A program made the position numbers and the translations under genes. A stretch of DNA of 64,000 nucleotides from Sinotaia quadrata (Eukaryota; Mollusca; Gastropoda; Architaenioglossa; Viviparidae), in the NCBI GenBank assembly GCA_028829895.1, contig CM054181.1:101859860-101923859 (forward strand), in the 5' to 3' direction. Numbering within the stretch: position 1 is the stretch's first letter; each line of letters starts with the position of its first letter. Below, piece by piece: positions 11,659 through 23,080 of this stretch. Under the pieces are notes generated by a model that saw only the letters and a program-made list of their open reading frames with translations, was not told where the DNA came from and ran no database searches.

Positions 11659-12652
11659 ATTTTTCAAAGTTCTCTCAATACGTTGTAGTCTGGTCTTGTA
11701 CGAACTTCTATACAGACGTGCATGCACATATTTTCTCACTCAACTGCGCACACGCATGAACGGTAGCACCCACAGACTATGCACATAAACATGTTTACGT
11801 AGGCCTACATTTAAATCTTTACGACATTAATGCAGTTGTTTTTTTCTCACAAAACGCTACAGCGCCTTTATGTACACTTAAGTATCTGCGTCATTTACAT
11901 TCTTTAACGCGCCAATGTATGGAAGATTATATTAAGAAAACGAGGAATTTAAAAAAATGACAGTTCTAAATTGTCCTATTTTTAAATGAATGTGTAAGTA
12001 TTTCTAATTTTAATTAAGTATAATTGCTTCTTCAAGTGCACCTGGCCATTCAAAGGGAAGTCACTCCATCGAATTTTCTTTAACGTCGCGTCGATGACGT
12101 AATCAGCAATATTTTTTTTTAAATGAAAAAAGAAACACCTGTATTAGATTAGTCACACATGCAGAACTCGATATATTAGAGAACGACTAGTAAGCACGAT
12201 TTTCTATTTGTAATGTGTGTGCGTGCATGCAAGTGTTTTGTGCATGCATGTGTGTCTGTGTTTGTGTACGAGTACAAATTGTTTCCCTATTTTATTCATA
12301 CAGTATTGATATTGTAGTAAGTTTCCCAGTGCAACTGAATTAATTAGTTAGTTTATTAGTTATTAAAATTATTTCTTTTTTATTATTTATTTGAATTTAT
12401 TGCTTTTTAATTTATGGTATATTCATTAACTGATTGATATTTTTGAAAGTACAGTTACATATGCTTTTAAATTTTAAATTTTTGTTTTTACTTTTCGAAA
12501 TTATGCATATTTATTTCATTTTAATTTTTTTATTACTTGCATTTTTTTACTTTTGAAATTTATTTAGTTTATTTTTAATTTATTTTATTTGGGCCTTTGC
12601 TTACTTGTGAATTAATACTGTGAGTCGGTAGCAAGTTAATCAATTTGTGAAA
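11659..12652. other. Unannotated, very AT-rich in its second half
   Basis: From about 12280 to 12600 it is almost pure A/T with no periodicity I can define. Confidence 0.5.
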
Positions 12653-12859
12653 ATGTCCACACGGCGTATTAGTCTGTCTGCGTTTAGCCTTTGTCTGAAG
12701 TAAGCGAGTGTTTTCGCACAGCCCAGGGACCCAAGAAAGTGTTCACTGGCACGAAAACGGTACTCCTTGCACCGAGTTTCGGTACGTTGCACAGAAAGTT
12801 AGACAAACCAGTGCGCGCTTTCAGGAACACTGGCCTGCAATCGATACGTGTTGGAAGTG
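12653..12859 (+). other. Possible exon (5'UTR or short coding) ending in a strong donor
   Basis: A GC-richer island in very AT-rich DNA ends at GAAGTG|GTAAGT (GT at 12860). It has a frame with GPKKVFTGTKTVLLAPSFGT and HRKLDKPVRAFRNTGLQSIR, but no recognised family and an in-frame stop shortly past the donor. It might be a first exon or a non-coding island. The evidence is only the donor and the composition. Confidence 0.2.
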
Positions 12860-12865
12860 GTAAGT

Positions 12866-13701
12866 TTTATGCTCTAAAGGTAGACAATCCGTTCTAACTA
12901 ATTAAAGTTATCTTTCTTGAACACGTGATTGTTTCAAATGAATTCTAAAGCTGGCGAACTCGGTTTTTTAATCAATCACTGCAGAAGACTAAAAATAATG
13001 CCACACTTGGTACGTATCGATTTGCCATTTTATTTTATTCCGATTTTCTTCACAATTAGTTTTCATGTGTGAACAAGAGCACTATGTCATGTGTGTGAAC
13101 ACGTTGAATTTAAAGATGCAATGCTATGAATTAGGTTAACCGCCACACCAAACCACTCACCCACCTCTTTCATTAAATTACCCCCTTTCCATCCTTTACA
13201 TGATCACTAGTGGACCGCTGGATCGTGCGTGTAACAGATATACAGAGGAATAATTGTGTCGTGTGAATATAGTGTTGGAATGAGATCTTAGACAATTTCA
13301 CCCACTAAAATAAAAAATCGTTAAAACACGCCTAAGAAATTTAGACTTTAATACAAGTCTAAACAATTTAATCTTCAAAAATGAAAATAAATTACAGTAA
13401 TCGAGATTTTCATAAACTGACATAATAATCCTTAAAAGGTCTTGCACGATGGATTGTTGAATGCGACAATAGATGTTGGTGTCAGGTGCCACACTCATAC
13501 CCCGTAGCTTAGACACCAGTACAATTATACATGGATGTGATAGCGCACATCTGACAGATTATTGAAAGGAAATACGGCTGGACACTCGTTCAGCTTATAC
13601 AAATATAGACAGCCAATCAAATTAGAGAACGAGAGGTACAAAGTGGTGACTTGTAATATGCAACAAAAGGGTAGATTAAGACAAATACATTTGTTAAATA
13701 A
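12866..13701. other. Unannotated unique sequence
   Basis: Minus-strand frames at 13298-13516 and 13525-13773 have no recognised similarity. Confidence 0.5.
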
Positions 13702-13883
13702 GTAGCCTTGTGTCAGAACTGGGACAAACAAACAAATACGTAGCAGTATGTCAGAAATGGGACAAACAAGCAAACACGTAGCCTTGTGTTAGAACTGGGG
13801 CAAACAAGCAAACACCTAGCCTTGTGTCAGAACTGGGGCAAACAAGCAAACACGTAGCTTTGTGCCAGAACTGGAGCAAACAG
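13702..13883. repeat. 38-bp minisatellite, 4.8 copies
   Basis: The unit is GTAGCCTTGTGTCAGAACTG then GGGCAAACAAGCAAACAC. Confidence 0.93.
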
Positions 13884-14690
13884 GTGTGGATTAGTAGCAT
13901 GCCTTGACAAATTCAGCAACTAACTGCAATAATAATTTTTAATCAATCACTCAATTAATTTACAATTAAGTCTATTAAACATAATATGCCTTAATGTACA
14001 ACCTATACATGTTTCTTAGCTTATATAAGCCTATGTTTTAATTTATGGAGATGGAGTAATATGTTTTAATAGTAACCTATATCCTTTAATCTACTGAAAT
14101 AACAATAAGTCATTTTTACGAGGTTTTGAAATAGGGAATAAATCTTATTAGTACAAGCCTAGACGATTTGCAATTAAATAATAAGTCAATGCAAAATTCG
14201 ACAGATAATTCCGTCTATTGTTTGATCAATTTGCTCTAGGCAAGCCATGTCTGGAACTCATCAGTCAGCATTTTTGCTCCGGAATGACTGAATGCCTAAG
14301 CAATCAAGAGAAAGCGTCAAACCTGTGACGTAGCTTGCCTTCAGAATGATGTTTATTCCCAACTTACGAGTATTTATTACTGTCTTGATTTTTTCTCAAA
14401 TATAAGGTTGTGAACACTAGCAGTCGAAGTGATCAAATGCTAAACCTGCGTGAAAAGAAAGCAAATGCATTCAAACCTAACATTCCATTTGTAATTTGTT
14501 TGAACGAAGCTTATTCCGTAAGGCTGAGTAGTGTTGTGAGACGGAAGGTTCAACACTGTGATATTTGTCAGCGAGTGTCGAATCTTTTCGATCTTCTCTT
14601 GCCGATGGGTCTTTAGACACTCTGCTTATAGCACACGGGCCTCGCTTTATCGTCCCACTCTCAACGCTAGAGTTCTCCTGGCATCTTTCA

Positions 14691-14691
<1 letters not shown>
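13884..14691. other. Unannotated unique sequence
   Basis: Overlapping frames around 14410-14690 on both strands give no recognisable protein. Confidence 0.5.

Positions 14692-14753
<62 letters not shown>
14692..14753. repeat. (AC)n microsatellite
   Basis: About 31 units. Frames reading Thr-His or Cys-Val through it are artefacts. Confidence 0.97.
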
Positions 14754-14754
<1 letters not shown>

Positions 14755-15094
14755 GGGTAGTGTTCGAACCCAGGTCACTTAAGTGAGAAACTATAATGCC
14801 CTTCCTCCACCCCACCTTTGCCCTTTGGAATGCTGAAGCGAGATGAGATACACCTAACTTTCCTTCCTAACTATGAATGCTTGGGCTCTGAACACACAAG
14901 GATCGATAGTTGAAAATGTATGAGAAAAGTAAATCGATTTCGGACTTTCTGGTCGAAGTAATTGTTTCACGGAAGACAGATATAAACGGTTTTACGTTAG
15001 CACTATTCTAAAGTCGTAATGCTATTATCACAGTAGTGTTTAACTGAACTCCTTTCACACTTTGATCAAACTGCTGCCTCAAAGAAGAACGCTG
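14754..15094. other. Unannotated unique sequence
   Basis: A single B-box-like GTTCGAACCCAGG at about 14763 has no matching tRNA fold. Nothing else was seen. Confidence 0.5.
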
Positions 15095-15206
15095 CTTGTA
15101 GGGTTGCCATTTAAGACTATTACTTGTAGGATTGCCAATTAAGACTGTTACTTGTAAAGGTGTCTGTTAAGACTATTATTTGTAAAGGTGCCAGTTAAGA
15201 CTGTTA
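15095..15206. repeat. 28-bp minisatellite, 4 copies
   Basis: The unit is CTTGTARGRTTGCCAATTAA then GACTRTTA. Confidence 0.9.
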
Positions 15207-15296
15207 CTTGGATAAAAATAAGTACTGGTTAATTAAGGGTGCTTCCTGTTGCAGTGAATCTTACAACACTGCATTTGTAGTAGAGCTGTCTGATTT

Positions 15297-15517
15297 AGTA
15301 GTAGTGCTTTGTGAAGATGACACATAGTAGTCATTTCTTTAGTAGTAGTGCTTTGTGAAGATGACATATAGTAGTCATAACTTTAGTAGTAGTGATTTGT
15401 GAAGATGACACATAGTAGTCATTTCTTTAGTAGTAGTGCTTTGTGAAGATAACATATAGTAGTCATTTCTTTAGTAGTAGTGCTTTGTGAAGATGACACA
15501 TAGTATCATTTCTTTAG
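15297..15517. repeat. 44-bp minisatellite, 5 copies
   Basis: The unit is AGTAGTAGTGCTTTGTGAAG then ATGACACATAGTAGTCATTT and CTTT. Confidence 0.93.
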
Positions 15518-15639
15518 TAGCAGAACATATAATAGCACCATCTGTAGTAGTGTTTATTTAAAAAATCAATTTGATCACACAATAGGCATCTTTGGAAATA
15601 TGCCAAGGTTCAGGCAGTTTGATTAGATGCATGACCCTG

Positions 15640-15740
15640 ACTGCGTGATCACACGCTAGACATTGGATGAAGGGTCACATGACAAGGTACTGGATGCGTG
15701 ATCACATGACAAGGTATAATTTGCTTGATCACATGACAAT
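15640..15740. repeat. Short degenerate repeat, TGATCACATGACAAGGTA
   Basis: Three to four copies at roughly 25-30 bp spacing. Confidence 0.6.
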
Positions 15741-15959
15741 AATGAGTAGAGTGAGAAGGAAGAGAAGAGTATGTATTAGAGCATTAAATATTTACTTCCA
15801 CTGCTTTGCAGTCACGTCACAACTGCACAGTCCAAGTTAGGAAGAAGAGGGTACATTTATTGGAAGAATTCCAACATCACTAACCTTGGAGAGGATCGAA
15901 CCTCGACCCAAACGGGTGCACAGCCAGTATCTGCCTCGAGATTAACAAGCTCTAACTTA

Positions 15960-16320
15960 CAGTGTTTAGTGCGTTATCTAACAGTGTCTAGTACGTGATC
16001 AACAGTCAGTGTGAAGTGCATTAGCTAACAGTGACTAGTGTGTTATCTAACAGTGTCTAGTGTGTGATCAACAGTCAGTATCTAGTGTGATCAGTGTCTA
16101 GTGTATGATCAACAGTCAATGTCCAGTGCGTTATCTAGCAATGTCTGTTATGGGATCAACAGTCAGTCTTTAGTGTATTATCTATCAGTGTCTAGTGTAT
16201 GATCAACAGTCAGTGTTTAGTGCATTTTTATCTAACAGTGTCTAGTGTATGAAAAACAGTCAGTATCTAGTGTGTTATTTATCAGTGTCTAGTGCGTGAT
16301 CAACAGTCAGTACCGTGAAT
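15960..16320. repeat. Complex minisatellite built from TGATCAACAGTCAGTGTCTA
   Basis: Alternating short units (AGTGTCTAGTGTGTTATCTA and TGTGTGATCAACAGTCAGT) form a diverged higher-order array. Confidence 0.8.
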
Positions 16321-16344
16321 GTTATCAGGCGGTCATGGTCAAGT

Positions 16345-16429
16345 GTGTGGTCATGCCATAATGACTAATGTGTGATCAAGCGTTATATGTGGTCATGCCA
16401 TAATGACTAATGTGTGATCAAGCGTTATA
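16345..16429. repeat. Two-copy tandem repeat, about 42 bp
   Basis: GTGGTCATGCCATAATGACT then AATGTGTGATCAAGCGTTAT in both copies. Confidence 0.9.
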
Positions 16430-16439
16430 AAGTATTCAG

Positions 16440-16568
16440 TGCTTTGTCGTGTGATCAAACAGCTAATGTCTGTCATGTGATCAAACAGCTAATGTCTGTC
16501 GTGTGATCAAACAGCTAATGTCTGTCGTGTGATCAAACATCTAATGTCTGTTGTGTGATCAAACCTGT
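16440..16568. repeat. 26-bp minisatellite, 5 copies
   Basis: GTGTGATCAAACAGCTAATG then TCTGTC. The GTGTGATCAA core is shared with the two preceding arrays, so 15960-16568 looks like one evolving repeat field. Confidence 0.9.
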
Positions 16569-16768
16569 AAAATTAGATCTTAAAATGCCACATAGTTTAA
16601 TTAGAAATATTGACTGTAATTGAAGGGGGAACCTTCCTCACATGAGGTTTGTTTTGAAAATTCAATACTTCAAGCTCACTAGAGTTATATGTTTCTTTTT
16701 TAATTTTTATTATTATTATTTGGTTGGGGGTTTTGTAAAAAAAGAAGAAGAAGAAGAAGAAAGAAATT

Positions 16769-16975
16769 ACACCTCTGTTGAAAATAAATCACAATGCCTC
16801 ACCGATACATGAGAACATTATTTAGTGCCCAGAAGATACACCTCTGTTGAAAATAAATCACAATGCCTCACCGATACATGAGAACATTATTTAGTGCCCA
16901 GAAGATACACCTCTGTTGAAAATAAATCACAATGCCTCACCGATACATGAGAACATTATTTAGTGCCCAGAAGAA
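16769..16975. repeat. 69-bp tandem repeat, 3 virtually identical copies
   Basis: Starts ACACCTCTGTTGAAAATAAA at 16769, 16838 and 16907. I see no differences until the end of the last copy, so the amplification is recent. It follows a GAA tract at 16741-16763. Confidence 0.97.
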
Positions 16976-17518
16976 ATACTCTTCGTTAGTTGGCTGGCAC
17001 ATGAAATTGTTCGAAGCGTAGACTGTTTGTTGTCTTTCTAACGATTCAAGTTATAGCAAGGTTCAGTTTCAAGATATCAAATCACGACTTTGCTAGTTTA
17101 AGACGATGTTTTGTCTCATTAGTTTCGTGTTCATATTATTTTTACAAAATTTCTTGTGAAACTTAAGCCTAATGACTTGCTGGAACTATCTTTAGAAGGT
17201 AAATTTGCGTTAGTTTTTAAAATCATTTTCCGGATAAGAAAATTATCTGCACGTTGAATATTTTAAAATACTCTATTTCCGGGTTAACGTTCACGGCTGT
17301 TTTATTTGTTCATTCTTAGATGAACTTACATAATAGCACAATCCACTTCACAAATTGGTGACAAGGTGAATTCGACAATGTAAGAGTGGGTTGCGTGATG
17401 GGGCAATTGCCGTCCATGTTTATCTTATTATTTAAGAATTATAATTATTTTGATCATCTTTACTTTTAGGCACATTGCAGTAACCTAGCTGTTACAACGA
17501 TCGTTTGAAAAGCACTTT
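16976..17518. other. Unannotated unique sequence
   Basis: Nothing recognised before the LTR start. Confidence 0.5.
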
Positions 17519-19303
17519 GTGGCGGAGTAAATTTGCCTATTCCTATTTCTAAACTTCATTGTTATATACATCGTTAAATTGTCCAAGTGACCCGACCTTG
17601 GACACTCCTTATGATGGTATTTTTGTAAGTGACAGAGTTGGAGTAAACACTCAAGTTGAGAAAATGTTAGAAATTGCTGATGCAATGCAAACCAGTTCCA
17701 ACTGGGTGAGGTGAGTAGATTTATTATCCAATGGTTAAGATTTACGGACTGAGATCAAACGTTTAACTGCTGAGGAGAATTCTATTGTCTGATCACTTGA
17801 ATTTGGTGTTGCAAGAAGTCTAGTCATGAAAGGCAGCCGTTAGCTTAATGGTGAGTTAACTGACTGATTGAGAAAGAAATGACAAGAAATATTTCATGCA
17901 TTTTGCTATTGTGCCGCATTGTTCTTTGTAAATTAACAGCGTAATAGTTTATATGCTAGGTAAAAGTTCTTGCTCGCCACTACAAGAGAACTCTGGTCCG
18001 TGGGTAAAACGCCGCGTTAGCTTGGTGAGTTAATTGGCTGATAGTCTGAGATTTTAGACTTAGAAATATTTTAATTGCATTATGTATTCTTTTGAAGTAG
18101 AAAAGTGTTTGTATGTTAAATGACTTATTGTGATGTTGGATTTGCATTTCACTTATATCTCAATGTTCACGTACTATATTGGTCACGTGTGTATGGGGAT
18201 GATGCATTGAATTGCAGAGATGTAAGTTTGAGAAAGTTTCAAGAGAGAGAGAGAGAGGATATAATTTACTCAAGAGTTTTATGCACCGTCACATTTTGTG
18301 TTGCAATGTAGCGCACTTTTAAACTAACGTGTTAAACCAACTTTTAAACCATCGGGCTTAACTAGCGATCTAACTAGCAACTGGAACCGTCGGTACGGAT
18401 CTACGACCCAAGTCCACAAGTCGACCCATGTGCTGAGAAAGAGACTTTAGAGAAGAGGTGTTCTAAGAGTCTGCATTCCTGGGTTGCTTGGAACTTCGTC
18501 TTAGAGAGATTGTCAGAATTGTGTGCTGTTGTGTAGGAGATAATGTGCGCTTCTCGCCAGATCAGAGAATATAGGAACAGTGAGTTGTTATTCACTTAAG
18601 GAGTTTGTGCTTGTGAAAAGACTGTCAGTAAGGACTCTGATAAGACCTTGTTGATGTGTGCGCGCGGATCGGAGATGACAGCTTTAACGTGGGACAAGTG
18701 CCAACATCGCGTCAGTGACGTCACGCAGCGCAAACAGAGATTAGGTCAATCATGTTATATACATGTCCTCTTTCTAAAACTCTTATTCTATGATGAAAAT
18801 AGTAGATAAAAGACTGAATTCATATTATAAGGGTAGTGACATTCGTCGAATAATCTGAGGACAAGAATTGAATCAATTCTTCGTTACAACTAACTGTACT
18901 TTTTCGTTTCTTTCATTACTGTGATATTTCAATAAATATTGTTATTTCTTATAACCACCTTCTTGCGTGTGGTTAATTAACTAGTCCAGAGTATTGACGG
19001 GTGGGAGTTAGATAATTAAACCGGATCAAAACCAATCCTTTAAGCAAAAAGTCCCATCAGTAGTATAATTGTGTGACAGAAGAATGATTATATTTTTTAT
19101 AATTATTTATGGCGTGTGTATTTAAATAATTTAAATAATATCCTGAAAGTGCCAGGAAGATTCGCAAGGTGGGATTTAGAGAAGAGTCGTCTAATTAGGG
19201 CTAGTATACATACATATATATATATAACCTGCCCACCTGTATTAATATGATTTTTAATTGTTAGAGAAAAATAAGGAGATAATAATTAATAGAGGGCGCC
19301 GCA
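17519..19303 (+). mobile_element. Long terminal repeat (about 1.8 kb) of an LTR retrotransposon, 5' LTR position
   Basis: It starts TGTGGCGGAGTAAATTTGCC and ends GGGCGCCGCA, giving inverted TG...CA ends (TGTGGCG / CGCCGCA). Six bases after the end lies a primer-binding-site-like sequence. The first 450 bases match the minus-strand copies at 28144 and 52111 read in reverse complement. The LTR contains an internal duplication (17830-17930 and about 17995-18095) and an AATAAA at 18931 suited to the polyadenylation signal in R. The right part is a different subfamily from the other copies, so the 3' boundary rests on the terminal motif and the adjacent PBS. No gag or pol reading frame follows, so the element is non-autonomous or decayed. 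Confidence 0.6.
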
Positions 19304-19306
19304 AAA

Positions 19307-19640
19307 GATGGTGACAGGAATGGAAATTGAAACTGAAAAGTTACTTTTTTATCATTACTGTGTTCTTTAGGGCCAATACAGTATAAGAGTGGATGGTGAC
19401 AGGAATGGAAATTGAAACTGAAAAGTTACTTTTTTATCATTACTCTGTTCTTTAAGGCCAATAGAGTATCGGAGTGGATGGTGACAGTAATGGAAAGTGA
19501 AACTACCAAAGTGGATGATGACAGAAATGGAAAATGAAACGGAAAAGTTATTATTTTATCATTACTGTGTTCTTTAAGGCCAATGGAAATTGAAACTGAA
19601 AAGTAACTTCTATCATTACGTTTTTTAATGCCAATACAAT
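19307..19640 (+). repeat. 85-bp tandem array containing the PBS-like motif
   Basis: Two full units (19307-19391, 19392-19476), a short 37-bp unit (19477-19513) and two diverged or truncated units follow. Each of the first four starts GATGRTGACAGNAATGGAAA, so the primer-binding motif is itself repeated. The unit also carries GTTACTTTTTTATCATTACT. Confidence 0.85.
19309..19326 (+). other. Candidate primer binding site (tRNA-Leu type)
   Basis: TGGTGACAGGAATGGAAA begins 5 bases after the proposed LTR end. It resembles the complement of an animal tRNA-Leu 3' end (TGGTGTCAGGAGTGGGA) at 14 of 17 positions. The tRNA sequence is from memory and is the main uncertainty. Confidence 0.45.
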
Positions 19641-20276
19641 ATCAAAAGAAACAATCCAAAACGAGTTCAAATGCTGGGTGTTTTACGACTCATTGGTCCA
19701 TAATACTTGATGTCTTCAAGAAATAAATTATAGACCATACATATGTTTTCGAAGGAAACGAATTAATTATTAAGCAAAGAAACTATGCGTAAATGTGAGT
19801 GTGTGGGGGGGGGGGGAAGAGAGGTGAGGAGAATAACGGAAAGAGATAAGAGAGTACATGTATTTGGGAAAGAGGAAATAGAGACAGAGAAATATTAACT
19901 TTTTTTTAATAAGAGACAGACGAGGGAGAGGGAGGGAGGGAGAGAAAAGACATCCCAAAACTGTACAGACAAATTGCGCTTACTACAACACCCGTGAAAT
20001 TAAAATCCCAGACAAACATGGGCATTGCATTAGCTTCCGTTTTCTTGTAAAATTTGTCACAATCTGATTGGCTGATAGGTGTCTTCATGCTTAGAAGTTT
20101 ACGCACAGCATTAAGACGATAAACATTGCAGGCAAAATCACTATTATTAGTTTGTATTGCTTCTGAATTAGTTCATACTAGTGTTAGAGTGAGGTCCAGA
20201 CAGAGAAACATAAAAGGAATAACTTAAAATATCATCGCAAGTTTATAAGGCCTGATACATACAAAACAAACATATA
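19641..20276. other. Unannotated, with a G run and purine-rich patch
   Basis: A run of G at about 19804-19816 and GA-rich DNA to 19950. No gene was seen. Confidence 0.5.
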
Positions 20277-20360
20277 AATACACACACACACACAATACAC
20301 ACACACACACAATACACACACACACACACATACACACACACACAATACACACACACACAT

Positions 20361-20407
<47 letters not shown>
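20277..20407. repeat. Interrupted (CA)n microsatellite
   Basis: CA runs separated by AATA and ATACAT interruptions; long Cys-Val frames on the minus strand are artefacts. Confidence 0.96.
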
Positions 20408-20411
<4 letters not shown>

Positions 20412-21597
20412 ACACATACGCAGACATAAACTGTCCTCGATATTAGCGAACATAAAGAAACGTAAATTAGAAATCAATCAGTCAAATATAAAGAACAATA
20501 AAGTGCGCGCGCACGTCACTCTATACTCCTCTCGCAACAAAATAAAAATGTTTTGGATTTATTACTGCTATGTATTTCGAATTTCAGTTCTTGTCTTTTT
20601 TTCTATATAATTGGTTAATTTTTGTACATAGTATATATTCATTGGTTTATTAATAATGCCACAGCTATAGGAATGTCTGGCCGAACCACGACATGATGAT
20701 TGTCACACCGGTTGTCTGATTTTTCTGAAAGCATTTTCCCCCACATTTTTCTTTAGTTAAACCTCTCTAAATCCTTAGGCTTGTATCGCTGGCTTCCACA
20801 GTCCGTGCTTCTTCCGCGCACTGCATTGTGGACTTTCAAATCGAAGTCAGAGCGAGTCACTTTCATTCCCCGCGCAAACTGAAATGATTTAGCCCACAGT
20901 GATGAAGAAACCTCCCCAGTGGTTCATTTCTTGAAGTAGGCAGATGGATAGTATGCCTGTTTCTTTTCAACATCTCTTTGCAGTGATAGTGGTGCCTATT
21001 ACTGAGGTCACCGGTCCCCAGGGAAAACCATTTGGCCTTTAACATAAGCCTACGTTCCTTTTGGCAGGATGCTTGGTTCTTCTGCAAACCCGATGGACGT
21101 CAATCATTAAGCTATTAGCGATTCTCGAAAGAGGGTGGGGAGCCCGCTCCTTTACTCGCTGGCTAATCACGACACTAGCCAGTAAGAGTGATGGGTCCTT
21201 AGAAGATGGCTTGTATTCACTCCAGCAGGGTGGTCAAAGCGACCATTGTAATCAGTACTTGATTTACTGTCACAGCAGAGCTGTGTTTACTGCCGGTCGG
21301 TTTCACATCTGGCCTTAACTGTATCCTGAGCGTGCCGACTAGTGTGCAGCTACTTATCGCACTCTATACTGCGTCCTGACAATTAGGTCAACTCCGCCTC
21401 CCAAACTCCATCTTAACGTCACTAGTAATGACGCCATCTCTCCACAATCTCATTTCAAGTCAAGGCGCAGTCATGATCTGCATTTGATCATCACCACTTG
21501 TTCATTCACACTTTAGAAGGTATGAACACTGAGTCCAGCATCTAGGAAGAAGAGATTTTCCCACCTTACATGTAAAACATGTGCATGTTATCCTGAC
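20408..21597. other. Unannotated unique sequence, moderately GC-rich 20700-21500
   Basis: Frames at 20863-21087 (minus) and 21061-21318 (plus) give no recognised protein. The low repeat content makes this a candidate conserved non-coding stretch, but nothing proves it. Confidence 0.4.
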
Positions 21598-22161
21598 TTA
21601 CGTCCCTTGATTTTGAACGTGCGGGAATCTTGTTAGTATTTTTACACATTTGTTATTGACTATTGTATCGTAAGAGCTGAAAGAAAAACTCCTGCGATTA
21701 TTCAATAACCTCAAAGAATCAGAAAAACTTGAATTCTTTTTAGAACATTGTTGTGAAGTTATGTAAATGTCAACACTCTTTTGATTATATTCATATGTTG
21801 TATATTTGATTGTTGACTTAATAAATGTATTGATAAATTTATTCATCTTCTTACACATATTGATAACCATATGTTGGAGAGACAGTGAGTGGATGGGGGC
21901 ACGCTAAATTGACAGATTGTCTTCACCTTTGGTAAGAAGTTGTTCTTCTGCAGAAATATGTTGTGATGGTAAATGTTTGTCTTTAATATTGTGGAAGATA
22001 GAAAACGTTTACAGCGTCCGCATATCCGCCAAGTGAGAGAGACGAGTGGTGTCTGCTGGAAAATTATTAATAACATAAATTAAGATTCTCATCACTTGTA
22101 ATTTGTTAAGGATGATTATATAATCAATATTACCGATAACTATGGTGGCGTTGGCATCACA
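21598..22161 (+). mobile_element. LTR fragment, copy E (3' part)
   Basis: This is the reverse complement of copies A, B and D: it carries AGTGAGAGAGACGAGTGGTG and ends GGTGGCGTTGGCATCACA. It is in the same orientation as the 17519 LTR, 2.3 kb downstream. It belongs to a different subfamily and lacks the 5' end, so pairing with the 17519 LTR as one element is not supported. Confidence 0.65.
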
Positions 22162-22809
22162 ATCTTGTAATATAATATTTTTCGCTGGGGAATGGCGGTA
22201 CTTCATAATATAGTTATTAATTATTAATAACTACTTTTAATCCTCTTTAATTTATCAATATTTTATTTAAAAGCTAGCATAGTATCAGTAGTTGTCAGTT
22301 TCATGAAAGAGATAACAATATTAATTTAATAAAGTTTTTAATAAATATCATGGTCGGGTCTTTAAAACGTAATTTAAAAATATAATTAATTAGCTATATA
22401 ATTTTACCGTTTAGAAATATTAGTTAAATTTGGATTTTCACCAATAGAGACATCTAGTGGAAAAAAAATCACTTTGCTAGTTTTGTAGGAAGAATTAAGC
22501 GTACAAAATCCAGAAAATGTTTCTTATATAAAAATTACGCTATAATAAACAAGAATACATGACCTCACAAAAACCATGACGGAGAAATTTTAGCTTTATT
22601 TCTATAAAGTAATTATCTCATAAATCTGACGCCACTAAAAGCCATGACGTAAAATGTTTAACTTTATTTCTATAAACTAATGCTCACATAAATCTGTGCA
22701 ATCTCTCCGTAATCGGTCTGGAGTAATTCCATCATTCATCCATTAAAAGAAGTACTACAAAAAATGTTATCAAATCGAGACTGTAGTAACGAACATTAGC
22801 CAGTGCGGG
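22162..22809. other. Unannotated AT-rich sequence with a two-copy repeat
   Basis: At 22561-22696, CCATGACG and TTTATTTCTATAAA occur in two diverged copies about 67-70 bp apart. Confidence 0.55.
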
Positions 22810-23040
22810 TGATTCTGTGTGTGTTTGTTTGTTTGTTTGTGTATGTTGTGTTTATGTGTATATAGTGATGTGCTTTTGTTTTAGTGTATGTGTGTGTTTG
22901 TGTATGTTTTGTGTGCATTTGTATGTTTGATGTGTTTTTGTATGTTTTTGTATGTGTAGTGTGATGGTATGTATGTTGTGTGTACGTTTGTGTGTATGGT
23001 GTGTATGGTATGTGACTGTGTGTTTGGCCTATGTGTATGG

Positions 23041-23077
<37 letters not shown>

Positions 23078-23080
23078 ATG
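22810..23080. repeat. Degenerate (GT)n microsatellite
   Basis: GTGTATG-type repeats, with a purer run at about 23043-23077. Confidence 0.92.

Noticed and set aside
14754..14790. B-box-like GTTCGAACCCAGG next to a CA repeat
   Set aside because: Isolated motif without a tRNA fold or a second copy.
15860..15950. tRNA-like B box (GGATCGAACCTCGACC) on the minus strand
   Set aside because: I could not fold acceptor, D and anticodon arms around it, and no A box lies at the right distance.
17519..22161. Complete LTR retrotransposon with LTR E as its 3' LTR
   Set aside because: LTR E is a different subfamily and lacks its 5' end, and the 2.3 kb between them shows no gag or pol.
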